Part shown: in pieces, positions 10,027 through 17,791 of the stretch
Position numbering within the stretch: the first letter of the stretch is position 1
Layout: each line of letters starts with the position of its first letter
Assembly: GCF_963665245.1 (NCBI RefSeq)
Contig: NZ_OY762267.1
Span: 682,001-746,000, forward strand
Direction: 5' to 3'
Origin: an uncultured Paludibaculum sp.
GTDB taxonomy: Bacteria; Acidobacteriota; Terriglobia; Bryobacterales; Bryobacteraceae
DNA: 64,000 nucleotides
Notes under the pieces: generated by a model
Told to the model about the DNA's origin: nothing
What the model saw: the letters and a program-made list of their open reading frames with translations, nothing else
Databases searched by the model: none
Made by a program: the position numbers and the translations under genes

Positions 10027-12588
10027 TCAGTCGCAGCGCAGGGCGTTCGTCGGATTCACCCGCAAAGCCCGGCGCGCTGGAATCAACGCGGCCAGCACCA
10101 CGGTAGCGATGAACACCGCAGTGGCGGCGGCGTAGGCGACTGGATCCAGCGGGCTGATCCCAAACAACTGCCGCCGCAGCAGGTCAGACAGCGCGGCAGC
10201 CCCGCCGATGCCCACGATGAGCCCCGCCGCCACCGGCCGCGAGAACTGCATCAGCACCAGAGACAGGATATGGCCCGGCCGCGCCCCCAGCGCCATCCGG
10301 ATCCCGATCTCCTTCCTCTTGCGCGAGACCGCATACGCCACCAATCCAACAATGCCCAGACAGGCCAATAGCAGAGCGCTGGCGCCCAAAACGGCCGCCG
10401 CCGCCGTCCCCCGCTCAATTCCCTCCATCTTCTGGCGGAAGGCGCCCTTCAACGTTTGGACACGTGGATGGACCCGCGGATCAATCGACCGCGCGATCGA
10501 CGACACGGCCGGCACAATCGACTCCAGCGAGCCGGACATGCGCACCACCACGGCCATCTTCGTCAGATCGTCCTTGCCGGGCAACATGTACGCATCCACG
10601 GCGTCCGGATCCTCCATCGCGTCCATCCGTGCATCCCGGGTGATTCCGATCACCGTGTACGGCACCTGCGCGCCCGCCTGGTCTTCTCCGGAAAGAAAGT
10701 GCTTCCCCAGCGGATTCTCGTTGGGCCACGACTTGCGGGCCAGGCTCTCGCTGATAAGAATCCCCGACGCATCGGAAGACGTCAGCGTCCTGCCGGCACG
10801 GATCGGGATCTCCATCGTCTCCAGGAACCCGGGATCGACGCGGTTCCAGTGCACGTCCAGGTGCCGGCCATCGATGGTGACGCCCACCACCATCACGTTG
10901 CTGCCGGCCAGCGGCGGTGTCGCCGTGGCGGATACCGAAGCCACCCCGGGCAGCTCGCGCATGCGGTCCTTCAGCGCGTCGACATAGGCACGTGACTGTT
11001 CCGGTGTGTAGCCGTGTGAGCCCAGCCCGGGCATTACCGCAATGGCCTTCTCATATTCAAAGCCCGGGCTCGCGGACAATGCATGGTCCAAAGCACGGAT
11101 CAGCAGGCCCGCCACGATGAGCAGGACACAACTGGCCGCCACCTGCGCCCCAATCAGCAGTTGCTTCGAGAACGTCGACCGGTGCCGCCGCCGGGCCACC
11201 TGGATCGCCGGTGCGAGTCCGAAGAGAATCGCGGACACGAAGCCGATGCCGGTCGCGAAAGCGGCCACCGGCCAGTCCGGACTCGGGTCCAGCCAATCCG
11301 GAGCCCCCGTCCAGGCCATCATCAGCTTCAGCACCAGGTAGCCCAACGCAAGGCCCGCCACCGAGCCTAGCAGCCCCAGCACCACACTCTCCGTGAACAA
11401 CTGCCGGATCAGCCGGCCCGTCCCGGCGCCGATGGCCGTACGAATCGAGATCTCTCTCTCACGCGAGACGCCGCGCGCCAGCAGCAGCCCGCCCAGGTTG
11501 CTGCACGCCGCCGCGAGAATGAGGAAGACCAGCGACCCGATGAGCACCGCCAGCGGATACAGCTTGTCTGGCTGTTCCGTACCCGTGCCGCTGCGATCGC
11601 CGATCATCAGGCTCTTCGCATAGCCGCCGGGCTGGCTGACCAGCGATTCCTTCTCCCAGATCTCCGCCGGATGCTGCTGCCGGAAGTCGGCGATGATGTA
11701 CCGCAGTTCCTGCTCCACGCCCTGCGGCGTGACGCCCGGCTGCATGCGGCCCCAGGTCCGCACCCCGACGCCCTCTGTCAACTCCGTCAGCAGGTGGCTG
11801 CCCGTGACGATCTGCGGCTGCTGCACCAGTGGAGCCCACAGATCCGGCTTATCCATACTGAGGCCGCTGAACTCCTCCGCGGCGACGCCGACGATGGCCA
11901 GCAGCCTGCCGTTCAGGCGAATGGCCCGGCCCACGACGGAGGGATCGGAGCCGAACTGGCTGCGCCAGAACCCGTGGCTCAGCACCGCCACCAGCGGCGC
12001 ATCCGGAGCATCGTCCCGAGACGCATCCAGCAGCCGCCCGAACCTCGGCGCCGCGCCCAGCTCACTGAAGAAATTCGTGGTGACGAAATGCACCGAGGCC
12101 GGGCCTTCCTTGCCTTCCATCGTCAATCGCGCCGTGTTCAGGGCCATCACGGCGGACAGCGTTTTCGCGTGGCTGCGGACAAACGCCATCTCCTGGTAGG
12201 GCAGAGAGTAGGCGTAACGCTCCGGCGCACTGCGTTTGAAGCGCAGCAGCGTGTCCGGGTCCCGCACCGGCAGCGGCTTCAGCACAATCAGGTTCAAGAA
12301 CCCGAAAGCAGCGACATTCACTCCAATACCCAGCGCGAGCATCAGCACGGCCGCCAACGTGAATCCCGGCGCATTGCGCAGCACCCGCGCCGCGTAGCGC
12401 AGATCCTGCCCCAGCCGGTCGATCCACATCCAGCCCCACGCCTCCCGCGCGTCTTCGCGTAGGCGCAGCGTGTCGCCGAAATTGGAGTGACCCGCCATCT
12501 CCCGGTGGAACTCCATATCATTGGCGAGTTCCTCGTCATGCCGGCTGCGGTTCATCAGATAACGGATACGGCGGAAGATGTCGCTCAT
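10027..12588 (-). CDS. ADOP-family MacB/FtsX-like permease (copy 1)
   Basis: The protein has 853 residues from the ATG at 12588, chosen because an AGGGGGAG ribosome binding site precedes it. The first 50 residues are the ADOP prefix (RRIRYLMNRSRHDEELANDM). A first membrane segment follows (FTLAAVLMLALGIGVNVAAF), then a MacB-type periplasmic domain, a three-helix FtsX block near residues 395-500, a second periplasmic domain and a last FtsX block ending in ARRALRVNPTNALRCD. The family name, acidobacterial duplicated orphan permease, reflects the repeated domain and the usual lack of an adjacent ATPase; none is present here. The transported or sensed substrate is unknown. The gene starts 11 bases after the padR stop, so the two are co-transcribed. 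A paralogous pair lies immediately upstream. Confidence 0.9.
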   Translation of the reverse strand: MSDIFRRIRYLMNRSRHDEELANDMEFHREMAGHSNFGDTLRLREDAREAWGWMWIDRLGQDLRYAARVLRNAPGFTLAAVLMLALGIGVNVAAFGFLNLIVLKPLPVRDPDTLLRFKRSAPERYAYSLPYQEMAFVRSHAKTLSAVMALNTARLTMEGKEGPASVHFVTTNFFSELGAAPRFGRLLDASRDDAPDAPLVAVLSHGFWRSQFGSDPSVVGRAIRLNGRLLAIVGVAAEEFSGLSMDKPDLWAPLVQQPQIVTGSHLLTELTEGVGVRTWGRMQPGVTPQGVEQELRYIIADFRQQHPAEIWEKESLVSQPGGYAKSLMIGDRSGTGTEQPDKLYPLAVLIGSLVFLILAAACSNLGGLLLARGVSREREISIRTAIGAGTGRLIRQLFTESVVLGLLGSVAGLALGYLVLKLMMAWTGAPDWLDPSPDWPVAAFATGIGFVSAILFGLAPAIQVARRRHRSTFSKQLLIGAQVAASCVLLIVAGLLIRALDHALSASPGFEYEKAIAVMPGLGSHGYTPEQSRAYVDALKDRMRELPGVASVSATATPPLAGSNVMVVGVTIDGRHLDVHWNRVDPGFLETMEIPIRAGRTLTSSDASGILISESLARKSWPNENPLGKHFLSGEDQAGAQVPYTVIGITRDARMDAMEDPDAVDAYMLPGKDDLTKMAVVVRMSGSLESIVPAVSSIARSIDPRVHPRVQTLKGAFRQKMEGIERGTAAAAVLGASALLLACLGIVGLVAYAVSRKRKEIGIRMALGARPGHILSLVLMQFSRPVAAGLIVGIGGAAALSDLLRRQLFGISPLDPVAYAAATAVFIATVVLAALIPARRALRVNPTNALRCD

Positions 12589-12599
12589 GGCTCCCCCTC

Positions 12600-12926
12600 T
12601 CAGGCGGTCTTGAGTACGGACTGGATGGCCTCGGCCACGCGGCTGTAGTCCGCGAGCTCGGTTTCGAGCTGCTTCCGTCCCGCCGGTGTCAGGTTGTAGA
12701 AACGGACCTTGCGATTGGTCTCGGAGAGGCCCCATTCCGAGGTCGCCCAGCCTTTCAGCAGGATCTTCTGCAGCGCCGGATACAGCGACCCCTCCTCCAC
12801 ATGCAGCACCTCGGACGACAACACGTGGATCTTCTGCGCCATGGCGTAGCCATGCATCGATCCGGACTGAAGCACACGCAGGATCAGAAGCACCAGCGCG
12901 CCGGCAGGCATTTCTTTCTTAGGCAT
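12600..12926 (-). CDS. PadR-family transcriptional regulator, acidobacterial type (copy 1)
   Basis: This 108-aa winged-helix protein shows the PadR signature: ALVLLILRVLQSGSMHGYAM, EEGSLYPALQKILLKGW and SETNRKVRFYNLTPAGRKQL. The start at 12926 (MPKKEMPAG) is fixed by the near-identical start of the second copy at 15923. No Shine-Dalgarno sequence precedes it; a TATAAT box lies only 4 bases upstream, suggesting leaderless translation. By eye the two PadR copies are about 79% identical. Such regulators usually repress their own operon, and here they would control the adjacent ADOP permease. The inverted repeat around the start is a plausible operator. Confidence 0.9.
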   Translation of the reverse strand: MPKKEMPAGALVLLILRVLQSGSMHGYAMAQKIHVLSSEVLHVEEGSLYPALQKILLKGWATSEWGLSETNRKVRFYNLTPAGRKQLETELADYSRVAEAIQSVLKTA

Positions 12927-12957
12927 AGATATTATATGGGTATCATAGCTATGCCTA
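12920..12957 (-). promoter_or_regulatory. Predicted padR promoter and palindromic operator (copy 1)
   Basis: TAGGCATAG (12920-12928) and CTATGCCTA (12949-12957) form a perfect 9-bp inverted repeat spanning the start codon and core promoter. On the minus strand a TATAAT sits at 12931-12936, 4 bases before the ATG. The same layout recurs at the second padR gene with identical arm spacing. The left arm includes coding bases (ATG CCT A), so only the right arm is free of coding constraint. Operator function is inferred. Confidence 0.5.
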
Positions 12958-13034
12958 CTGCGAAAGACAAGCCTCACCGGAGCACTCAGCGACTTGTTAC
13001 AACAAACCCGCCCCAACCTCGGTAGATGACCTCG

Positions 13035-15584
13035 CTAATCGTTGCGCAGAGCCTGCATGGGATCGACCCGGAGAGCTTTGCGGGCTGGGAAGAGCGAGGC
13101 GAGGGCAACGGTGAGGGTGAAGAGCCCGATAGCGCCGAAGTACGCGACTGGATCGAGCGGGCCGAGCCCGAAGAGGACCTTACGCAGGACCTGGGAGAGG
13201 GCAGCGGCCGCCGCGGCTCCGATGAGGAGTCCGATGCCGAGAGGCCGGGAGAACTGGCGTAACACGATCATTACGACGTCGGCCGGCTGGGCGCCGAGGG
13301 CCATGCGGATACCGATTTCCTTGGTGCGCTGGGAGACGGCATAAGCGATGAGTCCGACGATGCCGAGGCAGGCGAGGAACAGGGCAATGGCAGCCAGGAT
13401 ACTGACGGAAAGGACGCCGTATTGCGTGCCCTGCAGGCGGCGCTGGAACGAGTTCTTCATCAATTGGACATCGGGCATGACCTTGGGATCGACGGCCTTG
13501 GCGAGGGAAGCGAGGGTGGGCGCCAGGGTTTCGGGGCCGGCGGAGGTCCTGACCAGGAGGACCATGGAGGGCAGATCGGCCTCGCCAGCGAGGAAATAGG
13601 CTTCGGCGGCGGCTTTGTCCTGCTGTGAAGTGACATGCGCGTTGGCCACGATGCCGACGACGGTGTACCGATTGCCCGCGAGGTCAATCGGCTTGCCCAG
13701 CGGATCCTCGCCGGGCCAGGCGAGTTCGGCGAGGGATTGGCTGATCACCAAAGAGTGGGTGTCGCTGGCGGTGAGGTTACGGCCGCGGCGGAGCGGGATG
13801 CGCAGGGTCTCGAAGTAGAGGGGATCGATGTTGTTGGTGCGTATGCTGACGAGGCGTCCATCGAATTCGGCCCGCATCGAGATGGTCTTGTTGCCGAACG
13901 GAGGTGTGGAGGCGGATGAGAGGGAGTCGACGCCCGGCAGATTGCGGAGGCGGCCCTGGAGGGTGTCGAGATAGGTGCGCGCCTGGGCGGGCGAGTAGTT
14001 GTGGTTGCCGAGCTCCGGATTGATGGTGACGACCTGGCGGTATTCGAAGCCCGGATCCGCCGAGGCATGGGTGAGGGCGCGAACGAGGAGTCCGGCGACG
14101 ATCAGGAGTACGCAACTGGCCGCGACCTGGGCCGAGATGAGGATCTGGCGGGTACGGGTGGCGCGGTGGCGTTGGCGGACGACCTGGAAGGCGGGTGTGA
14201 CGCCGAACAGGAGGGCTGAGAAGAGACCCATGCCGGCGCAGAAAAGCAGGACACGCCAGTCGGGCGAAGGGTCGAGCCAGCGCGGGGTGCTGGTGGCGGA
14301 CATCAGTCCACGCATGATGAGGTGGCCGACTCCGAGACCGGCAGCGGAGCCGAGGAGGCCGAGCAAGGCGCTTTCGGTGAGGAGCTGTCGGATGAGTCGA
14401 GCGCTGCCGGCTCCAACCGAGACGCGGATGGAGATTTCGCGTTCGCGGGCGACGCCTCGGGCGAGCAGGAGGCTGCCCAGGTTGCCGCAGGCCACCGTAA
14501 GGATGAGCAGGACCAGAGCCGCGATGAGGCTGGCTACGGGGACGATCTCGCTGGGGTCCTTGGCTCCGGTGCCGTGGTGCGCGCGGCCGAGGATGCTGGT
14601 GACGTAGCCGCCGGGTTCGCTGGGCAGGGTCTCGTTTTCCCAGATCCCTTCGGGGTGCTCGGCGCGGAGTGTGGCCGCGAGCGCACGCAACTCGTCCTCG
14701 GCCGCTTTTGGTGTAAGCCCCGGTTTCAGTCGGCCCCAGACCTCTTCGCCGGCCGATTCGACGGAGAAGTCGGTGAGGAGTTTGCTGCCGCTGACGAGGT
14801 GGGGATTCTGAGTGACCGGGATCCAGAGGTCCGGTGTTTCGAGCGCGAGGCTGCTGGATTCGTCCGAGGCTACCCCGATGACGGTGACCGGCTTGCCATT
14901 GAGGTGGATGACGCGACCAGGCAGAGAAGGGTCGGCTCCGAAGCGGCGCTGCCAGAAGCCTCGGCTGAGCACGACCACTGGATCCGCTCCGGCGGCTTCG
15001 TCGCGCGTGGGGTCCAGGAGCCGGCCAAGGGTGGCGGAGGCTCCGAGTTCGGTGAAGAAGTTGGCCGAGACGAAGTGCACCTTGAGGGGCTTCTCGTCGC
15101 CTTCCATCTGGAGGGTGGCGCGGCTGCGGGCGATGAGGGCGGAGAGTGTCGTCGTGTGCCGCCGGAAGAAGTCGAATTCGGGGTAGGGCAGGACAGAGGC
15201 GTAACCGGCGGGCGCCTGACGTTGAAAGTGGAGCAACGTAGCGGGCTCGCGGACGGGCAACGGGCGGAGCACCACCAGGTTGAAGAAGCCGAAGGCGGCC
15301 ACGTTCGCCCCAATGCCGACAGCCAGGATGAGGATGGCGGAGAGGGTGAAGCCGGGCGACTTACGGAGGAGCCGCACGGCGTAGCGGAGGTCCTGGCCCA
15401 GACGGTCGATCCAGGTCCAACCCCAGGCTTCGCGAGCCTCTTCGCGAAGGCGCAGCGGATCACCGACCGGCTTGCCGCCCGCCAGCGCGGCCATTTCGCG
15501 ATGGAACTCGAGGTCGTTGGCGAGCTCGCCGTCGAAGCGGCGGCGGTTCAGCAGATAGCGGAGACGGCGGAAGAGCTTGTCCAT
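13035..15584 (-). CDS. ADOP-family MacB/FtsX-like permease (copy 2)
   Basis: This 849-aa paralog of the permease at 10027-12588 has the same order: prefix (FRRLRYLLNRRRFDGELAND), first membrane helix (FTLSAILILAVGIGANVAAF), MacB-like periplasmic domain, central FtsX block (LLLARGVAREREISIRVSVG), second periplasmic domain and C-terminal FtsX block ending ARKALRVDPMQALRND. No ATP-binding subunit is nearby. The gene starts 12 bases after the end of its own padR. Its stop lies about 110 bases upstream of the next padR start, so each pair probably has its own promoter. Codon choice differs slightly from copy 1, suggesting the duplication is not recent. Confidence 0.9.
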   Translation of the reverse strand: MDKLFRRLRYLLNRRRFDGELANDLEFHREMAALAGGKPVGDPLRLREEAREAWGWTWIDRLGQDLRYAVRLLRKSPGFTLSAILILAVGIGANVAAFGFFNLVVLRPLPVREPATLLHFQRQAPAGYASVLPYPEFDFFRRHTTTLSALIARSRATLQMEGDEKPLKVHFVSANFFTELGASATLGRLLDPTRDEAAGADPVVVLSRGFWQRRFGADPSLPGRVIHLNGKPVTVIGVASDESSSLALETPDLWIPVTQNPHLVSGSKLLTDFSVESAGEEVWGRLKPGLTPKAAEDELRALAATLRAEHPEGIWENETLPSEPGGYVTSILGRAHHGTGAKDPSEIVPVASLIAALVLLILTVACGNLGSLLLARGVAREREISIRVSVGAGSARLIRQLLTESALLGLLGSAAGLGVGHLIMRGLMSATSTPRWLDPSPDWRVLLFCAGMGLFSALLFGVTPAFQVVRQRHRATRTRQILISAQVAASCVLLIVAGLLVRALTHASADPGFEYRQVVTINPELGNHNYSPAQARTYLDTLQGRLRNLPGVDSLSSASTPPFGNKTISMRAEFDGRLVSIRTNNIDPLYFETLRIPLRRGRNLTASDTHSLVISQSLAELAWPGEDPLGKPIDLAGNRYTVVGIVANAHVTSQQDKAAAEAYFLAGEADLPSMVLLVRTSAGPETLAPTLASLAKAVDPKVMPDVQLMKNSFQRRLQGTQYGVLSVSILAAIALFLACLGIVGLIAYAVSQRTKEIGIRMALGAQPADVVMIVLRQFSRPLGIGLLIGAAAAAALSQVLRKVLFGLGPLDPVAYFGAIGLFTLTVALASLFPARKALRVDPMQALRND

Positions 15585-15596
15585 TTTGTCGGGTTC

Positions 15597-15923
15597 CTAT
15601 GCGGTACGCAGGACGGCCTGGATGGCTTCGTGGACGCGGTCATAGCCGGACATCTCGGCTTCGAGCTGCTGGCGTCCGGCGAGCGTGAGCTGGTAGAAGC
15701 GAACCTTGCGATTGGTCTCTGAGATGCCCCAGTCGGACGTGACCCAGCCCTGCAGCAGGATGCGTTGGAGCGCGGGGTAGAGCGCGCCTTCCTCGACGTG
15801 AAGGACCTCAGAGGACAGGGTGTGGATGCGCTGCGCGATGGCGTAGCCGTGGAGAGGTCCGGAGCGAAGGACACGCAGGATGAGGAGCACAAGAGCTCCG
15901 GCAGGCATTTCTTTCTTAGGCAT
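15597..15923 (-). CDS. PadR-family transcriptional regulator, acidobacterial type (copy 2)
   Basis: A 108-aa PadR protein, starting MPKKEMPAG like copy 1 and carrying the same blocks (LRSGPLHGYAIAQRIH, EEGALYPALQRILLQGW, SETNRKVRFYQLTLAGR). It is translated just upstream of its ADOP permease. The start codon has no Shine-Dalgarno sequence and sits inside a palindrome like that of copy 1. Differences between the copies concentrate in the C-terminal dimerisation part and in a few residues after the first helix. The recognition-helix region is largely conserved, so cross-regulation between the two operons is possible. Confidence 0.9.
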   Translation of the reverse strand: MPKKEMPAGALVLLILRVLRSGPLHGYAIAQRIHTLSSEVLHVEEGALYPALQRILLQGWVTSDWGISETNRKVRFYQLTLAGRQQLEAEMSGYDRVHEAIQAVLRTA

Positions 15924-15953
15924 AATATCTCTAGGGGTAGTATGCATATGCCT
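15918..15953 (-). promoter_or_regulatory. Predicted padR promoter and palindromic operator (copy 2)
   Basis: AGGCATA (15918-15924) and TATGCCT (15947-15953) form an inverted repeat spanning 36 bases, exactly the span of the corresponding AGGCATA arms in copy 1. A weaker -10 candidate, TAGAGA on the minus strand at 15928-15933, lies 4 bases before the ATG, the same distance as TATAAT in copy 1. Operator function is inferred from this conservation. Confidence 0.45.
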
Positions 15954-16039
15954 GACATCTTGTGTCAATCGAAAATCGCCAGGACCGTGTCCAGACACGG
16001 GAGAACGCCAGAGCAAACTATGTTCTTGCCGGTAGTGGC

Positions 16040-16453
16040 CTAGTGCACCGTGTACGGCGCACGCAACGCAAACACGGCAATCTGAATGTCGAACTGCTCG
16101 CCGTTGGTGCGTTCCATCTGATAGGTTCCGTGCATCTCACCGGTGGGTGTCTTCAATGGGCACCACGACGAATACTGGAACGACTCCCCCGGAGCCAGCA
16201 CCGGTTGTTTCCCCACGACGCCCGGCCCGATCACCGATTCCGTATTCTCCAGCGCATCGGTAATAACCCAGTGGCGGCTGATCAACTGCACGGTCTCCTC
16301 GCTCTGGTTCGTGATGCGCACGGTGTACTGGAACACCCATGTCCCCTGCATGGGTTGCGAATGCTCGGGCGTGTGTCGCGACATCACCTCCACGCGGATA
16401 CCGCGAGTGACCGCTTCAGAGACTTGGGAAGGCACGGGCCGGGGATCGGGCAT
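16040..16453 (-). CDS. apaG: ApaG-domain protein
   Basis: The 137-aa product has the ApaG (DUF525) core: TWVFQYTVRITNQSEETVQL, SRHWVITDALE, VIGPGVVGKQPVLAPGESF and CPLKTPTGEMHGTYQM. The family has a fibronectin type III-like fold and is linked to metal or nucleotide stress, but its biochemical role is not settled. I chose the ATG at 16453 because GGAGG lies 6 bases before it; the longer frame to 16504 adds a hydrophobic stretch without support. It is the last of a short minus-strand group with the small membrane protein and the prepilin peptidase. Confidence 0.88.
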   Translation of the reverse strand: MPDPRPVPSQVSEAVTRGIRVEVMSRHTPEHSQPMQGTWVFQYTVRITNQSEETVQLISRHWVITDALENTESVIGPGVVGKQPVLAPGESFQYSSWCPLKTPTGEMHGTYQMERTNGEQFDIQIAVFALRAPYTVH

Positions 16454-16535
16454 GAAGTTCCTCCAGAATAGCAACCAGATGCTGGACACCACGAAAAACG
16501 GCACAACTGTCGTCGTTGGTGATAGTCAGACCCGC

Positions 16536-16709
16536 TCAGTTCAGCCCATGTTTCCAGAGGCGCGCCAACAACAGCAGCACACCTACCGCGATCAGGATCT
16601 CAGCCACCGTGATGACCCAACCCACCTCGGGCCAGATGCGCGCGCCCACCACGCACAACAGTCCCAGCATCATTGCGCCGCCGCCAAAATACGTAAGCCG
16701 GTCACGCAT
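16536..16709 (-). CDS. Small two-helix membrane protein
   Basis: The 57-aa product is nearly all membrane-spanning: a first helix around LTYFGGGAMMLGLLCVVGA and a second around VGWVITVAEILIAVGVLLLL, with a short basic tail. The start at 16709 (MRDRL) is preferred because GAGGGCGAG precedes it; an in-frame ATG at 16730 lacks such a site. It lies 82 bases upstream of apaG and 61 bases downstream of the prepilin peptidase, on the same strand. I do not recognise the family, and no function can be assigned. Confidence 0.55.
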   Translation of the reverse strand: MRDRLTYFGGGAMMLGLLCVVGARIWPEVGWVITVAEILIAVGVLLLLARLWKHGLN

Positions 16710-16770
16710 AGCTCGCCCTCGGGATTCCACTCATTATAGAGCCGGCCGCGCGCGGCGAGCCCCCAATCTT

Positions 16771-17310
16771 TTACTGTTTGGGCGCGGCCCACAACACCAG
16801 CAGCGTAGCCACGGCAATCGTCACGGCGCGCGGCATGCCCATCGATTCCTCACTGCCTGCTTCCAGCTCCGGCGACTCCTCAAACGGCTTCCGGCCGCGA
16901 AACAGCGCGGTAATCATCCGCCCGATATTCTTCAATGTCTTCGCGCCACGCTTTCGAAACAACACGGCGATCAGCGCCACGGCGCCGCCCAGAATCGCAT
17001 CCATGATGAAGATGATGAACAGATTGTACGCGCCGGCCAGAGCTCCGACAGCGGCCATCAGCTTCACGTCGCCGCCGCCCAGCCAGCGCAGCACGAACAG
17101 CGGAATGAACATCAGCACCGCCAGGCCGAATCCGCCGCCCGAGAACTTCAAGCCGGCCCACCCAGCGAGATAGGGGTGCAGTGCCAGGCCCGCCACCACG
17201 CCGCCCACTGTCAGCCAATTGGGAATGTTCCGGCTGCGGATATCGCAAAAGGCGGCGATCAGAACCAGCGCCGCCAGAGCGCCTTGGACGGGCAGGGGCA
17301 GAAAATTCAT
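16771..17310 (-). CDS. Prepilin peptidase (A24 family, CpaA/TadV-like)
   Basis: The 179-aa protein is multi-spanning. The two catalytic aspartates of the A24 family are visible: one in FCDIRSRNIPNWLT near residue 23 and one in the GGGDVKLM motif near residue 78. It is short and lacks the N-terminal methylase domain of PilD, as in CpaA/TadV enzymes that process Flp-type pilins. The C-terminal 50 residues are polar and then hydrophobic again. No pilin, secretion ATPase or other tad gene is in the window, so it is an orphan here. Confidence 0.82.
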   Translation of the reverse strand: MNFLPLPVQGALAALVLIAAFCDIRSRNIPNWLTVGGVVAGLALHPYLAGWAGLKFSGGGFGLAVLMFIPLFVLRWLGGGDVKLMAAVGALAGAYNLFIIFIMDAILGGAVALIAVLFRKRGAKTLKNIGRMITALFRGRKPFEESPELEAGSEESMGMPRAVTIAVATLLVLWAAPKQ

Positions 17311-17374
17311 GGAATGCGACCGTACTTCGGTCCTTCATTCTCGCAAAGCCTGCCCACCCGGCGCTGACCGGAAC

Positions 17375-17785
17375 TTACGCCTTCCACTTGTAATAGTAGA
17401 AAGTCATCGGAACCTTGCCGGTGTTCACGATGCCATGCACCTTGTTGCCCGCGCAGTACATCATCGCCCCGGCGGCCACCTTCGTCACCTTCCCATCTAC
17501 GGAGATCTCACCCGAGCCCTCGGTCACCAGCACGAACTCCTCTTCCGGGTGCTGGTGCGGGGGATGCGGCTGCGCGCCCGCATTCAGACGCAGGCTGCCC
17601 GCGGTCATCGACTTCAACTGATCCGTCGGACCGTCGAAGTAAATCCGGTTCTCGCCAAACGGCTCTTTTACGAGCTTCGCCTGTGCGGCGCCCAGCGTGG
17701 CGTCCGGCAGTTTCCCGGCGCCCTGGGCGGCGGCGAAGGGGGCGAGGAAGGCGGCGGCTTTGAACAGGTCGCGTCTTTTCGGCAT
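17375..17785 (-). CDS. Exported cupin-domain protein
   Basis: This 136-aa protein starts with a Tat-like leader (MPKRRDLFKAAAFLAPFAAA). A small cupin barrel follows. Metal-binding residues are visible in HPPHQHPEEEFVLVTEGSGE (three His and acidic residues) and in the second motif around GNKVHGIVNTG. Such proteins bind a metal, and some act as dioxygenases or isomerases; the substrate is unknown. The gene begins 6 bases after the stop of the M28 peptidase gene, so the two are translationally coupled. Confidence 0.8.
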   Translation of the reverse strand: MPKRRDLFKAAAFLAPFAAAQGAGKLPDATLGAAQAKLVKEPFGENRIYFDGPTDQLKSMTAGSLRLNAGAQPHPPHQHPEEEFVLVTEGSGEISVDGKVTKVAAGAMMYCAGNKVHGIVNTGKVPMTFYYYKWKA

Positions 17786-17791
17786 TGTGAT

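Noticed and set aside
14322..15722. 466-codon plus-strand frame opposite the second ADOP permease
   Set aside because: It is a high-GC shadow of a well-conserved permease. Its translation is Gly/Glu/Ala/Arg-rich, matches no family and also runs across the padR gene.
16454..16504. Longer N-terminus for ApaG
   Set aside because: The extra 17 residues are not supported by a ribosome binding site, whereas GGAGG is correctly placed before the ATG at 16453.
16771..17310. Part of a type IV or Flp pilus locus
   Set aside because: The prepilin peptidase is clear, but neighbouring genes are apaG, a small membrane protein and a cupin; no pilin or secretion ATPase is seen.
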